Positions 7,755-14,183 of a stretch of 14,183 bases of DNA are shown piece by piece. The stretch comes from an uncultured Chitinophagaceae bacterium (GTDB taxonomy: Bacteria; Bacteroidota; Bacteroidia; Chitinophagales; Chitinophagaceae). The stretch's first letter is position 1. Each line of letters starts with the position of its first letter. A program made the translations under genes and the position numbers. Under the pieces are notes generated by a model. The model saw nothing but the letters and a program-made list of their open reading frames with translations. It was not told the origin of the DNA and made no database searches. The stretch spans positions 1-14,183 of the forward strand of contig CAILAF010000418.1 in assembly GCA_903832075.1 (NCBI GenBank), in the 5' to 3' direction.

Positions 7755-7831
7755 CTTCCTTCGGGACTCCTTCGGGACTGGTTCTGGATTCTTGACCAAA
7801 ATGCAAAACGTGTCCGGAAGGAATCAGGAAG
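7755..7831. terminator. Long imperfect hairpin between convergent genes, with tandem 11-mer
   Basis: The left arm is 7755-7760 (CTTCCT) plus 7765-7778 (GACTCCTTCGGGAC). The right arm is 7812-7825 (GTCCGGAAGGAATC) plus 7826-7831 (AGGAAG). They pair at 18 of 20 positions with a 4-nt bulge (7761-7764). The left arm contains CCTTCGGGACT twice in tandem (7758-7768 and 7769-7779). It sits between the 3' ends of the response regulator and the dehydrogenase, so it could end transcripts from both sides. It is richer in GC than its surroundings and could instead be a copy of a dispersed palindromic (REP-like) element. The rest of 7649-7894 holds nothing I recognise. Confidence 0.45.
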
Positions 7832-7894
7832 CAGTTAATAAATTGATTTGATGATGTGATAAGGAATTAGTTTACAGTTTGAACTGTTATTTTA

Positions 7895-8905
7895 TTACAA
7901 CCATTTATTTTCAATATACCATTGTATCGTTTCTTGCAAACCTTCTTTTAAAGAATAGCCGGGTGTTGTATGTAAATCTTTCCATAATGCTGTGCTATCG
8001 CATAACCAATTGGCACTGCTGATCTCATTTAATTTATCTGTACTTAAAAAAGGAAGTTTATTCAAAAAAAAGAGATGCAGCTTTTCAGTAAAAGCCACTA
8101 AAATTTGCATCAGCAGTAAAGGAATTTTTATAGAGAGCGTTCTTTTTTTCAAAATTTGTTTAATGTTTTCACCAATGGATTCTTTTTTATAATCAACACC
8201 ATCCGATACGATATAAGAAACATTGACAGCAGAGGATGCTGCTAAACCAATAACAGCTTTGGTCAGATCTTTTACATAGATCATTGAAACCATTTGCTTA
8301 TGCGAACCAATATAGGGTTCAAAACCTTTATTGATGAGTTTTACAAACTGCAGAAAATCTTTATCGCGCGGACCATATACAGCTGTTGGATTAATAATGA
8401 GAAAAGGAAAAATATCAACGAGTCGGATAAATTCTTCAGCATTTAATTTGCTTTTACCATAAGCAGAAATAGGTAGTTGTTGATGCCCTAATTCAATGGG
8501 AGCAAATGTTTCAGCATTACCCGGACCATAAGCAGCCAATGAACTGATGAATACAAATTTCTTAATTTGCATGTCTGCATCTTTCAAAGCATGCAGTAAA
8601 TTTTTGGTATAGTTGCAATTAACGGTAAAGAAATCTTCTTTCTTATCTGCCTGCGTGATACCTGCATTGTGTATCACATAATCGAAACTGCCTTGTTCTT
8701 TTTTAAACGCAGTAAATTGTTCGGTAAGTAATGTTGCAGAAGAAAAATTTAATTCGAAAAAATGTATTTGCGGGTGTTGCAAAAATTGCTTGTTACTGGA
8801 TTTACGGATACCGGCATATACTTCCCATCCCTTTTGCAATGCTTCTTCCACCAGAAAACTGCCAACAAAACCGCTGGCACCGGTGATCAGAACTTTATTT
8901 TTCAT
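7895..8905 (-). CDS. Extended short-chain dehydrogenase (NAD-dependent epimerase/dehydratase family), candidate ceramide/ketosphinganine reductase
   Basis: A 336-aa Rossmann-fold enzyme. The dinucleotide-binding loop is TGASGFVGS at residues 8-16, the NNAG-like HNAG is at 79-82, the active-site serines are S121/S122 in FISSLAAYG, and the catalytic YxxxK is Y149/K153 in SAYGKSK. NPTAVYGPRD (172-181) is typical of extended SDRs. It is the last gene of the serine palmitoyltransferase operon, 28 nt after the acyltransferase-like gene. In Caulobacter an extended SDR encoded beside spt (CerR) reduces the keto group of the ceramide precursor, and this neighbourhood suggests the same job: NAD(P)H-dependent reduction of a 3-keto-sphingoid base or of its N-acyl form. 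Family call sure; substrate inferred from context. A nucleotide-sugar epimerase is the main alternative. Confidence 0.85.
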   Translation of the reverse strand: MKNKVLITGASGFVGSFLVEEALQKGWEVYAGIRKSSNKQFLQHPQIHFFELNFSSATLLTEQFTAFKKEQGSFDYVIHNAGITQADKKEDFFTVNCNYTKNLLHALKDADMQIKKFVFISSLAAYGPGNAETFAPIELGHQQLPISAYGKSKLNAEEFIRLVDIFPFLIINPTAVYGPRDKDFLQFVKLINKGFEPYIGSHKQMVSMIYVKDLTKAVIGLAASSAVNVSYIVSDGVDYKKESIGENIKQILKKRTLSIKIPLLLMQILVAFTEKLHLFFLNKLPFLSTDKLNEISSANWLCDSTALWKDLHTTPGYSLKEGLQETIQWYIENKWL

Positions 8906-8933
8906 GAAGCGTTTTAATCAATAAAAATAAACT

Positions 8934-10055
8934 CTATATATGTTTAATGAAACATCTGCGCCTTTTGTGCTGTTTGGCATCTTGGTCTTTCCAGATAGAT
9001 TGAACTTTAGAATTATCTTCCAGTTCATGATTTGTTTCGGCGTACTTAATTCCGTTTTTAATATATGATTTGTTGAATTCATACATCAGCATGGCGTTAA
9101 CACCCTTACCTTGTAAATCTTTCCTTATAGCGATCATTAGAAAATCAACCGTATCATTCTTTTTCATTGCTTTTAAGATATGTATAAAACCAAACGGAAA
9201 TAATTGTCCATCTGCTTTTTGCAATGCTTTAGAAAGTGAAGGCATCGTAATTCCAAATGCAGCTAATTTTCCTTCTTTATCAACAATCAATGAAACAAAA
9301 TCGGTACGCATAAAACCAAAATACATTTTGGTATAATAGGCAATTTGTTTTTCTGTTAAAGAAGTAACGCCAAATAAATCGGAATAAGCGGAATTGATTA
9401 ATTCGAAAATAGGCTTTGCATAAGGAAGAATTTCTTTCGTTTTTTTAGCATGTATAACAGTTAATCCCAATCTTCTTTCTACAATAGAAGAAAGTTTTGC
9501 GATTTTTTCCGGTATGGTTTGCGCTATATTGATTCTGTATTCTACCCAATCTGTTTCTTTTTGATAACCCAATTGCTGAATTAGTTCGGGATAATAAGCA
9601 TGATTGTATAATGATGCCATGGTGCCTAATTGATCAAAGCCTTCTATCAGCATTCCTTCATGGTCTAAATCGGTAAAGCCAAGTGGACCGTGTACTGCAG
9701 TCATGCCTAATTCCTTTGCCCAAGCTTCCACTGCACCAAGTAATGCTTTAGTAATTTCGATATCGTTTTCAAAATCTATCCAGCCAAAGCGGACATATTT
9801 ATTTTTCCATTTTTCAATATAGGCTTTGTTTAAGATTCCCGCAACCCTGCCTACAACTTTTCCGTCTTTATAAGCCAACCAGTATTTTGCTTCGCAATAA
9901 TCAAAAGCAGGATTCTTTTTTTCATTTAAAGTGGCGGCCTCATCAAACCGTAATGGTGGTATATGGTATAAATGACCTTTATATAAACGATATGGAAGAT
10001 CAAGAAAAGCATTCATCATTTTTTTATTGGTGACTTCCTTAACTTCTATACTCAT
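8934..10055 (-). CDS. GNAT-fold acyltransferase-like protein, candidate bacterial ceramide synthase
   Basis: A 373-aa cytoplasmic protein without signal peptide or membrane span. The C-terminal half carries a GNAT acyl-CoA-binding motif, RKDLQGKGV at residues 311-319 (family: R/QxxGxG/A). The middle has the blocks LDHEGMLIEGFD at 130-141, MASLYNHAYYPELI and DWVEYRI. The C terminus is strongly basic (KQHKRRRCFIKHI). I know this type as a conserved Bacteroidota protein usually annotated as a GNAT N-acetyltransferase or hypothetical. It lies 13 nt after the serine palmitoyltransferase gene. The bacterial ceramide synthase of Caulobacter is also a GNAT-superfamily protein acting in the spt pathway, so N-acylation of the sphingoid base with an acyl-CoA is the best inference. 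A different acyl acceptor is possible. Confidence 0.78.
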   Translation of the reverse strand: MSIEVKEVTNKKMMNAFLDLPYRLYKGHLYHIPPLRFDEAATLNEKKNPAFDYCEAKYWLAYKDGKVVGRVAGILNKAYIEKWKNKYVRFGWIDFENDIEITKALLGAVEAWAKELGMTAVHGPLGFTDLDHEGMLIEGFDQLGTMASLYNHAYYPELIQQLGYQKETDWVEYRINIAQTIPEKIAKLSSIVERRLGLTVIHAKKTKEILPYAKPIFELINSAYSDLFGVTSLTEKQIAYYTKMYFGFMRTDFVSLIVDKEGKLAAFGITMPSLSKALQKADGQLFPFGFIHILKAMKKNDTVDFLMIAIRKDLQGKGVNAMLMYEFNKSYIKNGIKYAETNHELEDNSKVQSIWKDQDAKQHKRRRCFIKHI

Positions 10056-10068
10056 GGGGGGCAGGTTT

Positions 10069-11289
10069 TTAGATGATGTCTAATTTTTTTGAAACTGCAT
10101 ATAATTTTTCAATAGCCCTTTCAATTTGTTCTCTTTTATGCGTTGCCATTAAACTAAATCTGATCAAAGAATCTTCTCTGGATACGGCAGGAGAAGTAAC
10201 AGGATTAACAAAAATCCCTTCATCTAATAGTAACTTTGATAATTGAAAAGTTTTCAAATCATCCCTTATTAAAATAGGAATGATAGGTGTTTGTGCATGA
10301 CCTGTATCGAAGCCAAGACGCTTTAATTCTGCTAATGCAAAATTTGTATTAGCCCATAATTGATCAATTCTTTCGGGTTCATTTTTTATAATTTCCAATG
10401 CAGCTATAACACTTGCTGTTGCTGCAGGAGAAATACTAGCACTGAATATCAATGACCTTGCATGATGTTTTAAAAAATTAATTGTTGCTTGATTCGCTGC
10501 AATAAACCCACCAATGGAAGCGAGTGATTTACTAAAAGTACCCATGATCAATTCTGTTTGATCGGTAAGACCAAAATGAGAGGATGCACCTCTGCCTCCA
10601 TCACCGATTACGCCTAATGAATGTGCATCATCCACCATAACCGAAGCATTATATTTTTCAGCAAGTGCAACAATTTCGGGAAGATGTGCAATATCTCCAT
10701 CCATGCTAAATATCCCTTCCGTTACTATTAATTTTACTTTGCTTGGATTACAAGATTGCAACACTTTTTCAAGCGATTCCAAATCGTTGTGTTTATACTT
10801 TAAAACTTTTGCAAAACACAAACGAGCGCCTTCAATAATGGAAGCATGATCCAATTCATCTAAAATCAAATAATCATGTCTGCCCAATAAAGCAGGAATC
10901 ACACCAATATTTACCTGAAAACCTGTACTAAAAACTAGTGCTGCTTCTTTTCCAACAAACTCAGCTAATTTTTCTTCTAATTCAAGATGAATATCTAATG
11001 TGCCATTTAAAAATCGGGAGCCTGCACAACCGCAGCCATATTTGTTGGTAGCTTCATTTGAAGCCTTTTTAATATAAGGATGATTAGTTAATCCAAGATA
11101 ACTATTAGAACCAAACATTAAAATCTTCTTACCGTTGATAGTTACTTCGGTATCCTGGTCAGATTCAATTACACGGAAATAAGGGTATAAACCTGCTTTT
11201 TTAACTTCTTCTGCTCTGGTAAATTTAGATACTTTTTCATGCAGTAAGTTAATGCCACTATCTGTAATAACTTGTTTTGTACCAATCAT
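10069..11289 (-). CDS. spt: Serine palmitoyltransferase (alpha-oxoamine synthase)
   Basis: This PLP-dependent enzyme condenses L-serine with palmitoyl-CoA to 3-ketosphinganine, the first step of sphingolipid synthesis. I start at the ATG at 11289 (406 aa); a TTG at 11301 would add only four residues. It matches Sphingobacterium SPT closely: GLYPYFR near the N terminus, FGSNSYLGL, then GCAGSRFLNGTLDIHLELE, the substrate-stacking His148 in ELDHASI, cofactor residues D220 and H223 in VDDAHSLG, and the PLP-binding Lys254 in GTFSKSLASIGG. FVNPVTSPAV and RFSLMATH near the end also match. 8-amino-7-oxononanoate synthase and glycine C-acetyltransferase are relatives, but the GCAGSRFLNG context and the two downstream genes favour SPT. 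First gene of a three-gene operon. No exact -7 box found upstream. Confidence 0.92.
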   Translation of the reverse strand: MIGTKQVITDSGINLLHEKVSKFTRAEEVKKAGLYPYFRVIESDQDTEVTINGKKILMFGSNSYLGLTNHPYIKKASNEATNKYGCGCAGSRFLNGTLDIHLELEEKLAEFVGKEAALVFSTGFQVNIGVIPALLGRHDYLILDELDHASIIEGARLCFAKVLKYKHNDLESLEKVLQSCNPSKVKLIVTEGIFSMDGDIAHLPEIVALAEKYNASVMVDDAHSLGVIGDGGRGASSHFGLTDQTELIMGTFSKSLASIGGFIAANQATINFLKHHARSLIFSASISPAATASVIAALEIIKNEPERIDQLWANTNFALAELKRLGFDTGHAQTPIIPILIRDDLKTFQLSKLLLDEGIFVNPVTSPAVSREDSLIRFSLMATHKREQIERAIEKLYAVSKKLDII

Positions 11290-11367
11290 GGGCTTTCTCA
11301 AGGCTTTTAATTTTGTATAAAGAATGAAAGTAAAATAAAATCATCAAAAACTCACCTGACTTTTATC

Positions 11368-11400
11368 AGCGATTATAAATTTATGCCATTTATAATCACT
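11368..11400. terminator. Inverted repeat between truA and spt
   Basis: AGCGATTATAAAT (11368-11380) and ATTTATAATCACT (11388-11400) are inverted repeats matching at 12 of 13 positions, the inner 10 bp perfectly, around the 7-nt loop TTATGCC. On the minus strand it follows the truA stop by 43 nt, and the transcript then runs into T-rich sequence, so it may end the DUF4476-truA transcript before spt. An operator upstream of spt is the alternative. Confidence 0.45.
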
Positions 11401-11442
11401 AATATAGAAATACTTTATTAAACAACCAATAATAAATAAAAA

Positions 11443-12189
11443 TTATACATCGAATATTGTTTTTTTATAATTTATATTAACTAAAAACAATCCATGTGCC
11501 GGTGCTGTAAAATCGGCTTGCATGCAATTCTTGGCAAAAATAATATTTTTAAAATCATCTATACTTATTTGTTGTCGTCCTACTTTTAACATGGTAGATA
11601 CCAAGCCTTTTACCATGCCTCTTAAAAAACGATTTGCCCTAACATGATATATGATGCAATCATTTTTTGTTTCCCAAAAAGATTCTTCAATGCTGCAATT
11701 AAAAGTTTTTACTTGTGTATTCTTTTTTGAGAAGGATGTAAAGTCTTCGTATTGCATCAATATTGCAGCAGCTTCATTCAAAAGATTTATATCAAGCGGA
11801 AATGGATAAAACCATGCACGGTCTGATAAGAAAGGATTTTTTTGTTGATAGATGAAATATTGATATTCTCTATTAATGGCATCAAAACGACAATGTGCTT
11901 TTGCATTAACCAAAAAAATATTTTTCAATACAATATCATCCGGTAAGATGGAATTAATATTATACAATTGCTCTTTATTAAAAAGAATATCCGTATCAAC
12001 ATGAAAATAATTTTGCAATGCATGCACCCCGGTATCAGTTCTCGATGAACCGATCAGTTCAAATTTTTCTTTGTAAAAAATTCTCAATGCTTTTTCCACT
12101 TCCGACTGAATAGTGATGGCATTTTCCTGAATTTGGAAGCCACAGTAATTAGTTCCCTTATAAGATACTTCGATAAAATATCTCGGCAT
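11443..12189 (-). CDS. truA: tRNA pseudouridine(38-40) synthase TruA
   Basis: A cytoplasmic enzyme converting uridines 38-40 in the anticodon stem-loop of many tRNAs to pseudouridine. I use the ATG at 12189 (248 aa, MPRYFIEVSY...), placed 2 nt after the upstream stop; a TTG at 12195 would overlap that stop by 4 nt and add M-I. The N-terminal FIEVSYKGTNYCGFQIQ block is typical. The catalytic aspartate is D52 in GSSRTDTGVHALQN. Further family blocks are CRFDAINREYQYFIY and the C-terminal RANRFLRGMVKGLVSTML followed by VGRQQI. Length is normal for the family. The near-zero gap implies translational coupling to the secreted DUF4476 gene, with no evident functional link. Confidence 0.95.
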   Translation of the reverse strand: MPRYFIEVSYKGTNYCGFQIQENAITIQSEVEKALRIFYKEKFELIGSSRTDTGVHALQNYFHVDTDILFNKEQLYNINSILPDDIVLKNIFLVNAKAHCRFDAINREYQYFIYQQKNPFLSDRAWFYPFPLDINLLNEAAAILMQYEDFTSFSKKNTQVKTFNCSIEESFWETKNDCIIYHVRANRFLRGMVKGLVSTMLKVGRQQISIDDFKNIIFAKNCMQADFTAPAHGLFLVNINYKKTIFDV

Positions 12190-12191
12190 GA

Positions 12192-13196
12192 TCAATCAAT
12201 TTTTAATGAAGCCCTGAATTTTTCAATTAATGCCGGCAAAGTAAATTGTGCTTCTAATGATGGATAATTTTCTACATCACTCATGGATGGTTTTGCTGTT
12301 TCAAAAAATCTATATCGTGCAGGTTCGGATAAAAATAATACACCTAAATTTTTTATTTGCTCTACTGAAAAACATTTTGTTTTAAAAAATCTTTTGGCGA
12401 CTTGAATCATTGCTTCATCATTTGTTGATGCAGCCATATCTGCTCTTGCCTGATAAAAATCATCATTATCTGCAATGGCAATACATTTTTTCTTTGCAAC
12501 TTCGGTTGTAATTTTTTTAGCAGGGATAGTAACTTCTGTTTTTGGAATAAAGATAGCAATAGTATCTACTTTATTTTCTGAACGATCTATGTATATTTGA
12601 TCCACTCCTTTGCTGCTTTGCTTTTCATAAGATTTAGTAATAGGCAATTTTTTCACTTCCGTATTTACCGGAGGAACAACAACTTTTTTTTCTGCAACCG
12701 GTTGGTTTAGATTTTTAGCAGGTGTTTCATTCACATTTGTTGATGTAACAAGAATATTTTTCGGTTCATCTATTTTCTTTTCTTCTACAGGTTTTTCTAC
12801 TGAAGCAATTTCAGTAGTTTTTGCTTTTACACTATCGCTGTTATCTGCCATGATCGTTGTAAAATCAATGATATCAAATAAGCCCCAACCTTTATCGCCA
12901 AACTGCTTTAATGAATAGCCGGCATCTTTTGCAATATCCAATACAAAATTCTGTTGGGGAATTTCATGATTATTAAAATCAGTGATCAAATAATATTTGC
13001 CGGAAGTTAATTGTGAAAGAATCAAATAACCATTAGCAGTGGAGGTAAATGTTTTTTCATTCAACTTTACAGTAAAAGCATGTTTATTCTCGCTTTGTAT
13101 ATATACAAAATGTTTTTCCTGCGCAATTGATCTCGTTAATACAGATAAAAACAAAAAGAAGAATAAAAAGGCCCGAATGTTTTTTGCTATACGCAT
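12192..13196 (-). CDS. Secreted DUF4476-domain protein
   Basis: A 334-aa exported protein with a clear signal peptide (residues 1-25, Phe/Leu-rich core, ends SIA before Q26). Residues about 28-95 look like a small beta domain of the PEGA or carboxypeptidase-regulatory type (FTVKLNEKTF, then GYLILSQLTSGKYYL). Residues about 120-240 are a low-complexity Lys/Pro/Glu/Val linker. The C-terminal 245-334 fits DUF4476 (Pfam PF14771): DFYQARADM, then MIQVAKRFF, then CFSVEQIKNLGVLFLSE, ARYRFFETA and the closing LEAQFTLPALIEKF. The function of the family is not known. The long linker suggests a protein spanning part of the periplasm or exposed at the surface. It heads a two-gene unit with truA and is divergent from the M1 peptidase gene. 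Confidence 0.82.
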   Translation of the reverse strand: MRIAKNIRAFLFFFLFLSVLTRSIAQEKHFVYIQSENKHAFTVKLNEKTFTSTANGYLILSQLTSGKYYLITDFNNHEIPQQNFVLDIAKDAGYSLKQFGDKGWGLFDIIDFTTIMADNSDSVKAKTTEIASVEKPVEEKKIDEPKNILVTSTNVNETPAKNLNQPVAEKKVVVPPVNTEVKKLPITKSYEKQSSKGVDQIYIDRSENKVDTIAIFIPKTEVTIPAKKITTEVAKKKCIAIADNDDFYQARADMAASTNDEAMIQVAKRFFKTKCFSVEQIKNLGVLFLSEPARYRFFETAKPSMSDVENYPSLEAQFTLPALIEKFRASLKID

Positions 13197-13214
13197 CTGC
13201 TATGATAGTTTTTA

Positions 13215-13222
13215 CAAATCTA
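13215..13222 (-). promoter_or_regulatory. Candidate -7 promoter element for the DUF4476-truA unit
   Basis: On the minus strand this reads TAGATTTG, an exact match to the Bacteroidota -7 consensus TAnnTTTG, 18 nt upstream of the start codon at 13196. It would give a very short leader of about 10-12 nt. No clear TTTG -33 element lies at the normal distance. Confidence 0.4.
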
Positions 13223-13345
13223 AAATAAATAACGTTCGTTCTGGCTGCTAATTCTCCACTTATCAGGATAAAGTTAATTTTAAAAAAATAGGCAGTTATT
13301 TGTCATTGCACTTATTATCTTTATCCTTCATAAAAAAACAGAAGA

Positions 13346-14165
13346 ATGAGGAAAATATTTTTAGCGTTTAGTTTTTTTATTTGTATCTATCTAAACGCGC
13401 AACAGACCACTGCACCAAAAGAAGAAGCATGGAAAAAACAATACCGTGCATTTGCCACTAAAGTGAATGATCTTGTTCATACAAAGCTGCAGGCAAAATT
13501 TGATTACGATAAATCTTATATGTATGGAAAAGTATGGCTTACATTAAAACCACATTTCTATGCAACAGATAATGTATCATTGGATGCAAAAGGAATGAAT
13601 ATCAATAAAGTTGAATTGGTGAAAGCAGGAAAGAATATTCCTTTAAAATATCAATATGATAGTTTGTTTCTAAATATTCAATTAGATAAAAAATATAAAG
13701 GCGGCGAACTGTATACCATTTATATTGATTATACAGCAAAACCAAATGAATATACTGCACAAGGCAGTGCAGCCATTACGGATGCAAAAGGTTTGTATTT
13801 TATTAATCCGAAAGGAACAGATAAAAATAAACCAACACAAATATGGACACAAGGAGAAACAGAATCTAATTCGGTTTGGATCCCAACAATTGATAAACCC
13901 AATCAAAAAACAACAACAGATTTTTATTTAACAGTTCCGTCAAAATATGTGAGTTTAAGTAATGGCAAACTTATTTCTCAAACAAAAAATACAGATGGTA
14001 CCAGAACAGATTATTGGAAAATGGATCTACCTCATGCACCTTATTTAATGTTTATGGGTATTGGAGAATATGCCATTGTGAAAGATCATTATAAAGACAA
14101 AGAAGTAAATTATTATGTTGAAAAAGATTATGAAAAAGTTGCCCGCAAAATTTTTGGCTTAACGC
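13346..14165 (+). CDS. Secreted M1-family metallopeptidase, N-terminal part (truncated by contig end)
   Basis: The frame starts at the ATG at 13346 with a signal peptide (RKIFLAFSFFICIYLNAQ) and stays open to the contig end: 273 complete genomic codons plus one base, after which the sequence is adapter. What is present corresponds to the N-terminal beta-sandwich domain of Bacteroidota M1 aminopeptidases: KFDYDKSYMYGKVWLTLKPH, then GLYFINPKG, the conserved region QIWTQGETESNSVWIPTID (M1 family: Q-E—-R-W-P-C-D), then DFYLTVPSKYVSLSNGKL, and YLMFMGIGEYAIV. The catalytic HExxH zinc site and GxMEN motif would lie beyond the end, so activity cannot be judged. The last seven residues read in this frame (QIGRAH...) are adapter-derived and must not be treated as protein. 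It probably digests peptides in the periplasm or outside the cell. Confidence 0.85.
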
Positions 14166-14183
14166 AGATCGGAAGAGCACACG
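14166..14183 (+). other. Illumina TruSeq adapter remnant at contig end (artefact)
   Basis: The last 18 bases are AGATCGGAAGAGCACACG, identical to the start of the standard Illumina TruSeq read-1 3' adapter. The match begins exactly in the middle of the M1 peptidase gene and runs to the end of the sequence. It is not genomic DNA. Confidence 0.97.

Noticed and set aside
13299..13323. TTTG (13299-13302) and TATCTTTA (13316-13323) as a promoter for the M1 peptidase
   Set aside because: The -7-like box has one mismatch and the 13-nt spacing is shorter than the usual 17-23 nt.
13682..13931. Short frames on both strands inside the M1 peptidase region
   Set aside because: The 13346 frame has a signal peptide and M1 motifs and stays open throughout; the others overlap it without features of their own.

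Overview
The window is a stretch of AT-rich bacterial chromosome from a member of the phylum Bacteroidota. It is most likely from the Chitinophagales/Sphingobacteriales side, although no marker here fixes the family. The support is: DUF4412 and DUF4476 secreted proteins, an RHS-type C-terminal tip typical of the phylum, a Sphingobacterium-like serine palmitoyltransferase, signal peptides ending in A-Q, exact TAnnTTTG -7 boxes upstream of two operons, and few Shine-Dalgarno sites. It reads as a draft or metagenomic contig, because its last 18 bases are Illumina adapter.

Left end (1-597): a short minus-strand reading frame resembles the extreme C-terminal end of large RHS/polymorphic-toxin-like proteins. 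It has no ATG start and no RHS body, so it is probably a remnant.

Region 598-4763 (minus strand) is the most interesting part. It is a tight three-gene cassette of secreted proteins, in transcription order: a 474-aa protein with an Asn-rich linker, a LamG-like domain and a C-terminal OmpA peptidoglycan-binding domain; a 575-aa pore-forming protein related to cholesterol-dependent cytolysins (a CDC-like protein, with an unrelated C-terminal domain in place of the undecapeptide-bearing domain 4); and a DUF4412 protein. Divergent from it (5043-7648, plus strand) is a TPR-containing membrane histidine kinase of the HisKA_3/NarX type with a NarL/LuxR-type response regulator, overlapping by 4 nt. 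The intergenic region between the two units holds a nested palindrome, a direct repeat and a candidate promoter. The kinase pair may control the cytolysin cassette, but that is inference from position.

Region 7895-11289 (minus strand) is a sphingolipid operon: serine palmitoyltransferase, then a GNAT-fold acyltransferase-like protein (candidate bacterial ceramide synthase), then an extended short-chain dehydrogenase (candidate ceramide/3-keto-sphinganine reductase). The three gene types would be enough for the core path from serine plus acyl-CoA to ceramide. An imperfect long hairpin lies between this operon and the convergent response regulator.

Region 11443-13196 (minus strand) holds a secreted DUF4476 protein followed almost without a gap by tRNA pseudouridine synthase truA. 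Divergently, from 13346 to the contig end, is the N-terminal part of a secreted M1-family aminopeptidase, cut off by the adapter. I saw no tRNA, rRNA, CRISPR array or intact insertion sequence.
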